In this document: positions 51,480 to 62,371 of the stretch, one piece after another
Layout: each line of letters opens with the position of its first letter
Numbering within the stretch: the first letter of the stretch is position 1
Source: JAWKOK01 sp963698255
GTDB taxonomy: Bacteria; Chloroflexota; Anaerolineae; Caldilineales; Caldilineaceae
Length of the DNA stretch: 64,000 nucleotides
NCBI GenBank assembly: GCA_963698255.1
Contig: CAVOQD010000012.1
Span: 124,001 to 188,000, forward strand
Direction of reading: 5' to 3'
Notes under the pieces: model-generated
Told to the model about the DNA's origin: nothing
The model's input: only the letters and a program-made list of their open reading frames with translations
Databases searched by the model: none
Made by a program: the position numbers and the translations under genes

Positions 51480-52190
51480 ATGGACGATTTTTTATACTTG
51501 CCCGCAGTGACCCATGTTCTCATCCTAACTGACGATGGCGCCACATCCGCTACGTGGTCGCGTGCCCTGAAGCGCTATAACATCGAGGTTCAGGCTAAAA
51601 GCTACGAGCGGCTTTCAGAGATCGTGCCCAAGATCAATTTCTTTCAGGAGGTGCTTGTCGATCATTTTGGCGGCCAGGACAGTGCACTGCTAGTCTGTAA
51701 GCGAATTCGTGGCATGACCCAACAGCCGCTGCTGTTGCTTACCGACGTGGCTGATGAACGTTTTCATATAGAGGCCTATCGGTCGGGTGTGGACGAATGC
51801 ATCCAAAAACCAATTGGGATCCCGCTATTCGTCGCGAAGGCACGGGCTTGGCTACGACAGGCAGGTCAATACCAGCCTGAAGACCCAGTTCAGAACCTCA
51901 ATGCACATGGATTCTTCCTGAACACCGAAACATCTGTGCTGACAATGTCCGAAAAGAGCGTAAAGCTTTCTCATCTTGAATGCCAACTCATGTCGGTACT
52001 CATGGCCAATCGCGGTCAGGTCATTGAGACACAGCTTTTGGCAGACCGAGTATGGTCAATGCATTCAAATCCAGACCCGCAATTGCTCAAGAATCTGATC
52101 TATCGCCTGCGTCAAAAAATAGACTGTGTGTCGGACGGGCGTCAATACATCCGCAGCGTTTTCGGCATTGGATATATCTTCGAGCAATAG
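51480..52190 (+). CDS. OmpR-type response regulator
   Basis: 236 residues, intact. The receiver keeps the acidic pair (LILTDDGATS), a phospho-acceptor Asp in EVLVDHFGG, the Thr of LLLLTD and the Lys of CIQKPIG. The output domain is a winged helix of the OmpR type (VKLSHLECQLMSVLMANRGQ, LADRVWSMH, LLKNLIYRLRQKID, IRSVFGIGYIFE). No histidine kinase is adjacent, so it is an orphan. The gene is lower in GC than the bulk of the window. Confidence 0.88.
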   Translation: MDDFLYLPAVTHVLILTDDGATSATWSRALKRYNIEVQAKSYERLSEIVPKINFFQEVLVDHFGGQDSALLVCKRIRGMTQQPLLLLTDVADERFHIEAYRSGVDECIQKPIGIPLFVAKARAWLRQAGQYQPEDPVQNLNAHGFFLNTETSVLTMSEKSVKLSHLECQLMSVLMANRGQVIETQLLADRVWSMHSNPDPQLLKNLIYRLRQKIDCVSDGRQYIRSVFGIGYIFEQ

Positions 52191-52493
52191 TCCTATCGAT
52201 CGGCTCGTGGCGCAGGCGTATTTCACCAATCTTATCAAGAGCGCAACCTTTCTGTCATCAAAGTCATGAGCACATACAGCAGGATCGAACACTCGAATAT
52301 CAGGCCAAGCGGCCTGTGCCGGAGAGTGAGGTCACGTACGAACGAACGTCACACCACGATCTTGGAATCCCCCTTGGAAGCTCAAGCCGTCTATTTCAGC
52401 AAACGCAACTTCGCTTAAGTTTAGTATAGCGACAACAAAAGATGGGGAGCAGCGTACTATGGACAGCAATCAAGCATGCATTGGAGGTGCGGC

Positions 52494-52958
52494 ATGATCG
52501 GCCCAAAAGTCCTCTGGATAAGTAGTGGTCCAAATAGGTACCAAGCGTGGGAGAGCGTCTTCGACAAGACGGACATACAGGTACAACGTGTCGACGAATT
52601 GAATTTGTCGATGAGGCAGATTGACGAGGCAGACATTGATGTTGTTCTTGTGGATGCAAGTGGCATCATTCAAGATGACATCGACCTGTGCCGTCGCCTC
52701 AGAAAGCGCTTCGATTTTTCGCTGATCCTAATCACCCCAAATTTGACCGAGGAATTTGCAGTTGCGGCTTACAATGTTGGAATCGACGATTGCATATCGG
52801 GTCATATCAGTCCAACTCTACTTCGTGCAAAGGTGGACGCACGAATCCGATTTCTGGAACGGATGCCCCAAAGACGCGGAACTTCGACGTCTGTCAGTGC
52901 TTCCAAACGCCAGCATACACACCCAATTGGTCAGCAGTCCATACCCCCCTCGATGTGA
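52494..52958 (+). CDS. Stand-alone degenerate receiver protein
   Basis: The start at 52494 has GGAGG six bases upstream. The 154-residue product follows the receiver pattern (KVLWISSGPN, DIDVVLVDASGII, FSLILITPNLTEEF, VGIDDCISGHIS) with the phospho-acceptor Asp and the Thr but without the acidic pair and the Lys (Gly instead), and has no output domain. It lies 300 bases after an orphan regulator of similar base composition and may be a paralogue of its receiver. The gap 52191-52493 shows nothing supportable. Confidence 0.65.
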   Translation: MIGPKVLWISSGPNRYQAWESVFDKTDIQVQRVDELNLSMRQIDEADIDVVLVDASGIIQDDIDLCRRLRKRFDFSLILITPNLTEEFAVAAYNVGIDDCISGHISPTLLRAKVDARIRFLERMPQRRGTSTSVSASKRQHTHPIGQQSIPPSM

Positions 52959-52981
52959 GCAGGTTTTGCCAAGTGCTTTCT

Positions 52982-53004
52982 AGCGCCGATATACAATCGG
53001 CGCT
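52982..53004 (+). terminator. Hairpin after the degenerate receiver gene
   Basis: AGCGCCGAT and ATCGGCGCT form a perfect nine-base stem with a five-base loop, 24 bases after the stop codon. No T run follows. Confidence 0.5.
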
Positions 53005-53969
53005 CAACGACACCTCGTGCCATCAATGCCTCGCCCTCCACATTTCCGAGACCAAACTTATCCCATTTTTTGCATAATTGAGACTTTCTAACCGAATTCC
53101 CTCAAAATTTGCGATCAATTTGAGACTTTGGTAACATTTACTTGCATCTCATCGAAGGAAGTGAGACTCCTCAACGATGGGTAGTGCGTAGATGGTATGG
53201 CGGTCTGAACGCGACACAAACCTTGGGCATCATTAATAGCGATGAACTGAGACTCTTCAGCCAAGCAATACATTCCGATCAACGCGATTCCAGACAAGTG
53301 ACGTGGGGTTCAAACGAGATATGGTTTTCAATATCATGTTGGCAGTAGTGGGTGTCGCACTCGGGGCGTATAGCATGTTGTTTGCGATGGGTCTCTGCAT
53401 GGTGTCAGCATCAGCAGGAAGGCAGGCGGATTCGTCATCCGGCAATGGGAATCTTTCAGCACACGATTCCAAAGTCTGTTCACTCTGTGAAAAAACTGTG
53501 GTCAGCCGTTCAGAGCTGATCCGAACGAAGCCCTTGTTGGGTTCGCCAGAGGGCAGGTAGAGACAGAGCAGATAGAGACAGAGTGCCGAGTCTTGGAGCC
53601 AGAATTCGGGATCAGCGGTCGCCATGGTTTCGAGCTGGAAGAAGGATGGAGCGCCATAGCTCGACAGGTAGGAATGCCATGACTCGGCATATGCTGCCCT
53701 ATTTCGGCATCCATCTGATCAGATCGCTTCCACTCCACTGCAGCCAGAGCACAAGCCTCAACTCCAACGAAGATGGATAGCCGTCACAGTCATTGGCACG
53801 GTCGATGTCATTGGCCATGTCATTGGCATCGGCACGGGCACAGCGCTGTAGCGTTAAAGAAATGCAAAAGCAGGTCCGCCAGGGCAGATCTCAAAGGTCA
53901 TGACCAGACTGTTGATGCTCACGGACGAACTCCGACAGGCCAATGCCACTCAGAACAATCGACCCGTCG
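53005..53969. other. One-kilobase stretch without a convincing gene
   Basis: Short frames exist on both strands (for example 53303-53560 plus and 53257-53625 minus) but none shows a family motif or a good ribosome site. ATTGAGACTTT occurs twice (near 53077 and 53117). At 53783-53835 TGTCATTGGC-type units repeat. The stretch looks like decayed sequence. Confidence 0.5.
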
Positions 53970-54326
53970 TCAGCCAATCTCCCTCGGCTCAACAATCAAA
54001 CAGGCGCCTGCTACAATCTGAGCCACTCGCCTAGAAGAAAGAGAGCCGATTTTCTCGACCAACTCGCTCTTGTCAACGGTGAACATTTGGGAGACATTGA
54101 CGACGCTCTCTTTTTGCAGATTGCCCTCACCATTCTCCAGTAGAACGTTGTCGGGTGATTCTGCCCGTCTCAGGTTGCTGGTCAGTGCACAGACGACAAC
54201 CGTATTGATACGGCTTACATTGAACAGGTTGTTCTGAATGATCACATGTGGATGGCGGTAGCCTGGGCCGGAGCCGTCGGGGTTGCCTAGATCAAGCCAA
54301 AACAGATCGCCTTGTTGAATCACCAT
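53970..54326 (-). CDS. MazF/PemK-family toxin
   Basis: Endoribonuclease of the MazF/PemK type. GDLFWLDLGNPDGSGPGYRH and PHVIIQNNLFN with VVVCALTSNLRRA, then SVVNVSQMFTVDKSEL, are the family blocks. Length 118 residues, intact. The ATG at 54326 overlaps the 3' end of a tiny ORF that may be the antitoxin. The toxin would cut mRNA when free. Confidence 0.92.
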   Translation of the reverse strand: MVIQQGDLFWLDLGNPDGSGPGYRHPHVIIQNNLFNVSRINTVVVCALTSNLRRAESPDNVLLENGEGNLQKESVVNVSQMFTVDKSELVEKIGSLSSRRVAQIVAGACLIVEPREIG

Positions 54327-54424
54327 TCGCCTTCAACCATCTCCCGCTGTTTGACACGATGCTGCTTTAGTAGGTCCTGCTCACCCTCATCAAGTATGTC
54401 GGGATACGACCTGAGGCGCCTCAC
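54320..54424 (-). CDS. Tiny ORF overlapping mazF; candidate antitoxin
   Basis: A 34-codon frame from GTG 54424 (RRLRSYPDILDEGEQDLLKQ, then HRVKQREMVEGEW) ends in a TGA that overlaps the mazF start by several bases. MazF antitoxins lie in this position and end in a toxin-binding tail. It is shorter than usual antitoxins (about 70-80 residues), so it may be a truncated one; TTG at 54430 is another possible start, and no in-frame ATG is seen nearby. Confidence 0.5.
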   Translation of the reverse strand: MRRLRSYPDILDEGEQDLLKQHRVKQREMVEGEW

Positions 54425-54453
54425 CCGCAAAGCACAGATTGTACAAAAAACCC

Positions 54454-54879
54454 ATGCACGTCAACAGCCAACCTTTTGCCGGCGAACTGGAACGCTACAT
54501 CGGCCATCTGCTCGCCGACCGACACAACACGGTCGCCGAAACCTCACGCTATGGATACTTGCAGAATTTGCTCAATGCAGCCGGAGCCGCATTGGACTGC
54601 CCCAAAGCGCACGTGATCATCCATCCGGTCAACACCGGCGCCGGTCTTCCCGATCTGGGCATTCTCAGCGAAAAGCAGGCGGAGGACGGCCGGCCCGAAT
54701 ACAGCGTCATCGAAGTCAAGCCGACGACGGCCAACGTACAGACCCTCGCCCAGACGGAGCAGGTGCGCAAGTATCTGCTCCATTACGGTCTCGTGTTGGT
54801 GACCAACTACTATCAGTTTCTGCTGGCAACGCTGGACAAACATGGCGGCGTGCAGACCGAGGAGCAGGCGGCGGTTTGA
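54454..54879 (+). CDS. N-terminal fragment of a type IIG-like restriction-modification protein
   Basis: The 141-residue product (ELERYIGHLLADRHNTVAET, SRYGYLQNLLNAAGAALD, TGAGLPDLGIL, YSVIEVKP) matches the start of large restriction/methylase proteins of about 1000 residues. PDLGIL with VIEVKP is a PD-(D/E)xK nuclease motif. The frame ends at 54879 and nothing of the methylase part follows, so this is a remnant. It lies beside the MazF module in the accessory region. Confidence 0.7.
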   Translation: MHVNSQPFAGELERYIGHLLADRHNTVAETSRYGYLQNLLNAAGAALDCPKAHVIIHPVNTGAGLPDLGILSEKQAEDGRPEYSVIEVKPTTANVQTLAQTEQVRKYLLHYGLVLVTNYYQFLLATLDKHGGVQTEEQAAV

Positions 54880-55067
54880 ACCGCAGATTGCCCGGCACGG
54901 CTTGGCTCTGCCGGTTGATGAATGTCAACGGAATGTTCCGGTAATAATCAACATTCACAAGCACGTTGGATGATGGCGATGTCAGACCCTTTCGGCGCCC
55001 ATCCCGCCTTAAAGTCATGACTATTTGCGGGGATGACGATAGAGGCATTGATTTCGCAGGCAAACCA

Positions 55068-55109
55068 AAAAAACGTCCGGCTTTTTCGAAAAAGCCGGAC
55101 GTTTTTTTG
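55068..55109. terminator. Strong bidirectional terminator
   Basis: AAAAAAACGTCCGGCTTTTT and its complement enclose a short loop, with T runs on both sides. The core ACGTCCGGCTT is repeated at 63558-63590. It ends the oppABC/cytochrome transcript, whose last stop is 11 bases away. Confidence 0.92.
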
Positions 55110-55119
55110 AACTTCAGAG

Positions 55120-55647
55120 TTATTGCTCCGACAGTGTCTGCACGTACGCAAAGAGCGCAGTAATGCCATCGTCGCTGATCTTGATCGGAGCGAAGATGTG
55201 CTCATTGCCGTAGTCGCCGCCGGTGCGCACAAGATCCAAAAAGGCTGCGGCATCCAATTCCATGCCCACAACTGTCTCGCCCTTGTCGGCCACACCCTGA
55301 CCGACGTCGCCATGACAGTCGGCACAGAGTCGAGCGTATGCATCCGCGCCCAGCGCCATATCAGGCTCGTCAGGCTCCGGAGTACCAGCGGCCTCACTTT
55401 CAGCTACCTTTGTGAGATCCACATCCGCAGCCACGGCCGCAAATTGAGCGACAGGCATGGTCGGCGCGGTGCGGCTGCTGCCACTGGCCTCCACTGTTTC
55501 AGCGTCATTGGCTTCGCTGCTCTCTCGATTGTCGCCTCCGCCTCCGCACGCAGCCAGGAACAGTGTCGCTACCAACAGCAGCACAAGCGCCAGGGGCAAC
55601 GAACTGAGAGAACGAGGTCGTAGTTGCAGTCGTGTGGTCATAAACAT
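55120..55647 (-). CDS. Lipid-anchored cytochrome c
   Basis: A lipoprotein signal (LLLVATLFLAACGGGG) precedes a Glu/Ser-rich linker and a single cytochrome c domain with heme site CADCHGD (about residue 109). Length 175 residues, intact. Its ATG overlaps the oppC stop (TAATG), so it is the last gene of the oppABC unit. Electron-transfer partner unknown; a cytochrome at the end of a peptide-transport operon is unusual. Confidence 0.85.
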   Translation of the reverse strand: MFMTTRLQLRPRSLSSLPLALVLLLVATLFLAACGGGGDNRESSEANDAETVEASGSSRTAPTMPVAQFAAVAADVDLTKVAESEAAGTPEPDEPDMALGADAYARLCADCHGDVGQGVADKGETVVGMELDAAAFLDLVRTGGDYGNEHIFAPIKISDDGITALFAYVQTLSEQ

Positions 55648-56554
55648 TACTCCGGCATGTTTGGATCAAGCGCATCGCGCAGGCCATCGCCCACGAAGGT
55701 AAAACCGAGCATGGTCAGGGCTACGGCAATGGTAGGAAAGAGGGCCAGATGCCAATAGACCCGCACATAAGCGTTGCTGACGCCAACCATCTTCCCCCAA
55801 CTGGCAATGGGGTCATTGATGCCGATGCCGAGAAAGCTGAGACCGGCTTCGGCAAAAATAGCAGCGGGGATGCCAAAACTGACGGCGACCAGAATCGGTG
55901 TCATGGCGTTGGGCATGAGATGACGGAAAATGATCTGATTGCGTCTCACGCCCATACTGCGGGCCGCTTCGACATACTCCTTTTCGCGCAGCGACATGAG
56001 CTGACCGCGAGTCAGACGGGCAATGCCGATCCAACTGGTGATGCTGAGGGCCAAGATCACTTTGTACAGGCCGCCGCCCCAGACCGAAATGACTAGAATG
56101 GCGAACATCAAGCCGGGAAAGGCGGTCATGATGTCGATGAAACGTGAGATCACGAAGTCTGTTCGGCCGCCCATGTAGCCGGCTAGACCACCCAAGGGCA
56201 CACCGATGAGAACGGCGATCGCCATGACGCGCGATGCCCACGACAATTGATGTGCGAGCTCCGTAGATCAGGCGGCTCAGATAGTCACGGCCAACTTCAT
56301 CCGTGCCCAAAGGATGAGCCGGATGCTCGAAGGGGAAAAGCAGTACCCGATCCAAATAGACTTTGTCGTAGGGATGAGGCGCCAAGTACACCGGCAAAGA
56401 TCGCCAGAATCACAAAGAAGACGACGATGACGAGGCCAAATATGGCCAGACGATTGTGAAAAAACCGTCGTATGGCGTCCTGCAGGAGGGTTCTATGCGC
56501 CTCCGGCGCATTCTTGAGTACGAGACTGTATCTGCTTGCAACGGCTGTACTCAT
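55647..56554 (-). CDS. OppC/DppC-type ABC transporter permease (frame broken)
   Basis: Inner-membrane permease of a peptide/nickel-class importer. RRFFHNRLAIFGLVIVV at the N-terminus, HPLGTDEVGRDYLSRLIYGA, the EAA-type loop YVEAARSMGVRRNQIIFRHL with MPNAMTPILV, and the C-terminal FVGDGLRDALDPNM are family blocks. Breaks near 56385 and 56235 divide it. It begins within the oppB stop (TGATG) and ends in the cytochrome c start. Confidence 0.9.
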
Positions 56555-57528
56555 CAGGCGCCGCCTTCGGCGCCCAGCTGAATTCGGGGGTCAGCCAGGA
56601 TGTAGAGCAGATCGGTGACCAGGTAGGTCATAGCTCCAGAGGAAAGCAATGAGTAAAAAGAGCGCCATGATCATCGGGTAGTCCCGGCTAAAAATGCTGG
56701 TGACGAAAAATTTCCCCAGTCCGTTGATGCGAAAGACGGCTTCGATGAAGATGCTGCCGGTCAACAGATTGGGAATGATCACACCCAGGGCTGTGATCAT
56801 GGGAATGAGCGCGTTGCGCATGACATGCCGGATCATGATCGTGCGATCATTTAGCCCTTTGGCTTTGGCCGTACGCGCATAGTCCTGGCGCATGACATCT
56901 ACAATGCTGGAACGGGTGTAGCGAGCGACGATGGCCATCGGCCCAAGGGAATAGGCGATGACAGGCATAGATCCAGTCGGTGCAGATGTATTCGTCCCCG
57001 ATCAGACAGTCGCCGGAGTCATTCCAGCCGCCCATGGGCAACAATCTGCATGCGCACAGCAAAGATCAGGATCAGCCACATGGAGACGACAAAGTTGGGC
57101 GTGGTGATGCCCAACATGGCGACGAAGGTCGTTGACGTATCGATCCAGGTGTTCTGACGGTAGGCGGCCAAGACGCCCAAGGTAATACCCACACTGAAAG
57201 AGAGCAAAACTGTCATAATGCCAACCTGAAGCGTCACTTTCCAGGTCTTGGCAATCAGGGCGGTAACGGTCGTGTTCGGCTGTTGAAAGGGGATACCAAA
57301 GTCGAAGTGCAGGAGCACGTTCTTCATGTAGTTCAGGTACTGGACATACATGGGCTTGTCCAGCCCATACTTGGCCATGATATTGGCCTTGGCGGCCGGA
57401 GGCAATGGCGATTTTGACTCGTCAAAAGGACCGCCGGGCACCGAATGCATGAGCACAAAGGTGATAACCGAGACCACAATCAGCACAAATATTAGGGAGA
57501 ATATACGTCCGATCAAATAGCGGGTCAT
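56554..57528 (-). CDS. OppB/DppB-type ABC transporter permease (frame broken)
   Basis: Partner permease to OppC. MTRYLIGRIFSLIFVLIVVS is the typical first helix; TFVLMHSVPGGPFD, YGLDKPMYVQYLNYM, the loop DYARTAKAKGLNDRTIMIRH and VFRINGLGKFFVTSIFSRDY follow. Breaks near 57035, 56968 and 56628 are each one extra A or T. The start at 57528 is preferred to 57558 by family pattern. The stop overlaps the oppC start. Confidence 0.9.
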
Positions 57529-57557
57529 AGGGAAATAATTCCAGAGAAGTGTATGCA

Positions 57558-57588
57558 TCAGGGGTGATCAAGATTTGATCACCCCTGA
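57558..57588 (-). promoter_or_regulatory. Perfect hairpin between oppA and oppB
   Basis: TCAGGGGTGATCAA and its exact complement flank a three-base loop in the 111-base gap between the oppA stop and the oppB start. Such intercistronic hairpins commonly stabilise the upstream binding-protein message or reduce read-through. Confidence 0.75.
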
Positions 57589-57639
57589 TAGATCAAACGA
57601 CAAGCCGAATGAGATTCAGATCTGGATCAGATCTCCAGT

Positions 57640-59464
57640 CTATTCTTCTTTGGCGGTAGAGATATAGTAGATCGGCTGATGTTCTGATCGTTACCCCAGT
57701 GGTCGCCGGCGATGCCGACGGAGTCAGGCTCACGGATGCCTTCACCCTGGACCCAGGGCTGCAAGAGGTTGCCTGCCCATTCGATGGGCGACGAAGACAC
57801 CGCCCACGTCGTCGACCAGCACTCGTCTCGGCATCGCGGAACATCTGGTCACGCAGCTTCAGGATCGCCGACCATGCCGGACGCTTCGGTGACCAAGCGG
57901 TCGAATTCGTCGTTCTTCCAGGAATGGCGACCGCCGGATTTCCAGACATTGCCCAACATGTTGGCCGGATCCAGGAAGTCCATACCGTAGTCCACGGCGC
58001 CGAAGGTGAGTTCGGTCGGTTTGGCATTCATGGCATCCGTGAAGACCTTGCGATCCACGTTGGAGACTTCGATATTGATGTTGAGACATTCGGCGATAGA
58101 AGCCGCTACAGCCTGGTAGACAGCCGCACGCGGCAGGCGCTTCACCGCGCAACATCATTACCTGATCGGGGAAACCTTCGCCGCCTTCGTAGCCGGCAGC
58201 AGTCAGGTGCTCGTTGGCCAGTTCGCAGTCATAGGCCTGATACTCGGCCAGGTCGCCTTCCGTATCGGAGGACGGGAAGCCGGGCATCAACATTGAATGG
58301 GCGGGCATGGCCTTGATATCGCCGTAGACAGCGGGCACGATCTCGTCACGATTCACGGCGTGGGCAAATGCCTTGCGCACGTCCAGGTTGTCAAAGGGCG
58401 GGGTGAAGGTGTCGAAGAGCAGATAGTCGGTGCGGAAGTCGCCGAAGTGGCGCAGGTAGTTTTCGCTCAACACCGGATCGTTGAGGATGATCTCAAAGTC
58501 GGCCGGGGTCAGGAACTGCATAGTCCACCTTGTCGATCTCGCCATTCTCGATAGGCGGCAAACATGGTGCTCGGGTCCATGAAGATGCATTCGATCGCGC
58601 TTGCAGACGCGGCGGGCGGAAGCCGTTGTAGGTCGGATTGGCTTCCACAGCAATCATGTTGCCGGGATCAAACTCGACGAGCATGAAGGGACCGGACGAG
58701 ACAGAGGTCTCCAGCGAACTGTTGTAGAACGGACCATGCTCTTCCAGGGCCGCCTTCTGCAACGTAAAGGCAAATTTCATCACGCCGGGCAGCGGCGGGA
58801 AGACGCCTTCGGTCTCAACCTCAAGCGTCAGATCATCGACGGCACGTACGCCCAATTCTTCCACGGGCAATTCGCCGGCAATGATCTTGCTCCAGTTCTT
58901 GATGCCGCCTCGGCCAGGAAGCTGTAGAACCAGGTGAAGTCCCAGGCATGTTCCGGGCGAGGCAGTCAGACGGAAGGTGGCCTCATAGTCGTAGGCCGTC
59001 AGCGGCGTGCCGTCGCTCCAGACCTGATCCGGGCGCAGCTTGAAGGTCCAGGTCTTGCCGTCTTCAGAGACCGACCAACTCTCAGCCGCGCCGGGAATGA
59101 CGTTGAAGTCCTTGTCCAACGAGACCAGCGTGTCCTGGAAGAGATCGCCGATACGGCGCAGTAGCGCTGGTAGACAGCAGTGGCAAAGTCAAAGGTGGTG
59201 GCGCTTTCGTTGATGTTGCAGGCCACTCGGTAGACCTGGTCTTCGTAGGGCAGCGCATCATCGGGCAGTGTCTCACCGAAGACGGTCACATTGTCGGCCA
59301 TGTCGGCAGCGGCTTCGCCTCCGGCATCGGCAGCCGGCGCTTCTTCAGCCGCGGGCGGCAGCGGGCGCAGCGCAGCCGGAAAGCAGCAACGCGAAAATCA
59401 GGGTCAGCGCAAGCGCCAGACCGGACATGCGTCCGAATCTTGCACGGCTTGGCATTTGGTTCAT
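57640..59464 (-). CDS. Oligopeptide-type substrate-binding lipoprotein OppA-like (many frame breaks)
   Basis: Binding protein (SBP_bac_5) for an importer, about 600 residues. The start at 59464 has AGGAGGG upstream; the signal ends in lipobox LLSGCAAP. Readable blocks include PGAAESWSVSEDGKTWTFKL, SDGTPLTAYDYEATFRL, FDNLDVRKAFAHAVNRDEIV and KNDEFDRLV. Breaks lie near 59345, 59155, 58950, 58590, 58520, 58145 and 57860, and the end is taken as the TAG at 57640 after STAKEE. No ATPase genes (oppD/oppF) are in the window. First gene of the unit with oppB, oppC and cytochrome c. Confidence 0.85.
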
Positions 59465-59735
59465 CGTACCCTCCTATTTGGTTGAGTGGTAGAACATACG
59501 GTTGAACAGAACAACGGATCGGGTGATCCCACGATCAGAGGACGCGCATAGTGTAATCGGTTTCGAAGTCGGGATGCAAGTAAACGCAATCGTTTGCGCT
59601 GAATCGCCAAACCGTCACTTGCAGCCCTGAATCTCCTGGGTTACGATGCCGTCCGTTCTCTATCAATTCAACGTCCAAGATCCTAACGCAGGGGCCGGTT
59701 ACGCCGGTCTGCAAAACCGACAGAATCGAGTCTCC

Positions 59736-60908
59736 ATGAACAATTTTCAGACAGCTGTCAGCCGGCGATTGCCTCCCAATTTCTATCTGGACCCCGACGT
59801 CGCCTTCTTCAACCACGGCAGCTTCGGCGCCTGCCCCAGGCCCGTCTTCGACAACTACCAGCATTGGCAGCGTGAGTTGGAACGCCAGCCGGTCGACTTC
59901 ATCCAACGTCAGCGACCAGAGTTGACGCTGGAGGCGCGCCAGAAAATGGGTGCGTACGTCGGCACGGACGGCGCCCATGTGGTCTTTGTGCCCAACGCCA
60001 CCTACGGCGTCAACATCGCGGCACGCTCGCTCAAGCTGCAAGCGGCGACGAAGTGCTGGCCACCGATCACGAGTACGGCGCGGTCAACAACACCTGGCGC
60101 TACATCTGTAACCAGGCCGGCGCCACCTACATCAACCAGCCCATCCCTCTGCCTGTCGACGATCCGACAGCCTTTGTCGACGCGCTCTGGGAAGGCGTCA
60201 CGCCGCGCACGCGCGTCATCGCCGTCAGCCACATCACCTCGCCCACGGCGCTCATCCTTCCCATCGAACAGATCTGCGCACGCGCCAATGCCGAGGGGCT
60301 ACTCACGGTCATCGACGGAGCGCACGCATTGGGCCAGATCGACCTGGATATGACGGCCATGGCCCCGACATTCTACACGGGCAACGCCCACAAGTGGCTC
60401 TGCGCGCCCAAGGGTGCGGCCTTCCTCTACGTAGCGCCCAATCATGAACCGGACCTGGAACCGCTGGTGGTCAGCCACGGCTGGAGCGGCGAGACCGGCT
60501 CCAAACTCACCGACTACTACTCGTGGACAGGCACCATGGATCCGTCGGCCTACCTGGCCGTGCCCGCGGCCATCCGACTTCCAGCACGATCACGACTGGG
60601 CCAGCGTGCGCGCCTTCTGCCATGAACGGGCCATCGAGACCCGCAACCGCATCCAAGACCTGACCGGACTGCCTGCCATCTGTCCCGATGACGCCGGCGG
60701 CGGCTATCGCTGGTTCGAGCAGATGTTCACGGCACGGCTGCCGGAGGTCGACAGGGCCGAGCTGCGCAACCGACTCTGGACCGAGTACAAGGTCGAAGTG
60801 CCCATCTCCGGCTACCACGACGATCCGTTGATCCGGGTCTCTATCCAGGCCTACAACACGCCGGAGGACGTGGATCGCCTCATCGCTGCGTTGGAGGCGT
60901 TGCTGTAG
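59736..60908 (+). CDS. Class V aminotransferase (isopenicillin-N-epimerase-like; two frame breaks)
   Basis: PLP-dependent enzyme of the class V fold, similar to proteins annotated as isopenicillin N epimerase or cysteine desulfurase-like. DVAFFNHGSFGACPRPVFDN, DHEYGAVNNTW, VIDGAHALGQIDLDM and FYTGNAHKWLCAPKGAAF (with the PLP-binding Lys) are present. Breaks near 60048 (probably one missing G) and 60588 (one extra C). The start at 59736 is preferred to 59646. The reaction is unknown. Confidence 0.85.
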
Positions 60909-60951
60909 GAGTGCCGCCAGCGTGTCCGCAGATCGGCGATAACCGCTAGAT

Positions 60952-61067
60952 AGGTCTGAGACCTGTCCCGTCGCAAAACGACACAACATGGGCGCGTATG
61001 GGTTTCGCTGACCCGTGCACAGGGCATGTTGAATGCACGGGGACAGGTCGAGACCTGTCCCTACGCG
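60952..61067. repeat. GACCTGTCCC palindromic repeats
   Basis: GGGACAGGTC and GACCTGTCCC form a perfect hairpin at 61041-61062; another GACCTGTCCC is at 60961-60970 and TGCACGGGGACAGG with GACCCGTGCA forms an outer arm. The block separates converging genes. Confidence 0.75.
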
Positions 61068-61077
61068 ATTGGCGATC

Positions 61078-62181
<1,104 letters not shown>

Positions 62182-62371
62182 TGGTGTCTCCTTCCCATGG
62201 GGTTACGATTTTTCGATTGATTGACAACTATCGTAATGTACGCTACATTTTGAAGATGTGGAAACTGCTTCCTCGTGGCCTTTCCTAACAGCAGTTTTCA
62301 CATCGCACTTTGCGCCGGTTTCCGGTGGCGCTTGTTTCCTGATCTTCCACACACCAAGAGGGAGTAATCCA

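Noticed and set aside
53070..53130. ATTGAGACTTT direct repeats as insertion-sequence ends
   Set aside because: Only two short copies 40 bases apart and no transposase frame nearby.
53257..53625. Minus-strand frame of 122 codons
   Set aside because: No ribosome site, no family motif and irregular composition; it lies in what looks like debris.
53783..53835. TGTCATTGGC units as a minisatellite
   Set aside because: The units are irregular, only about three are present, and they may be chance in decayed sequence.
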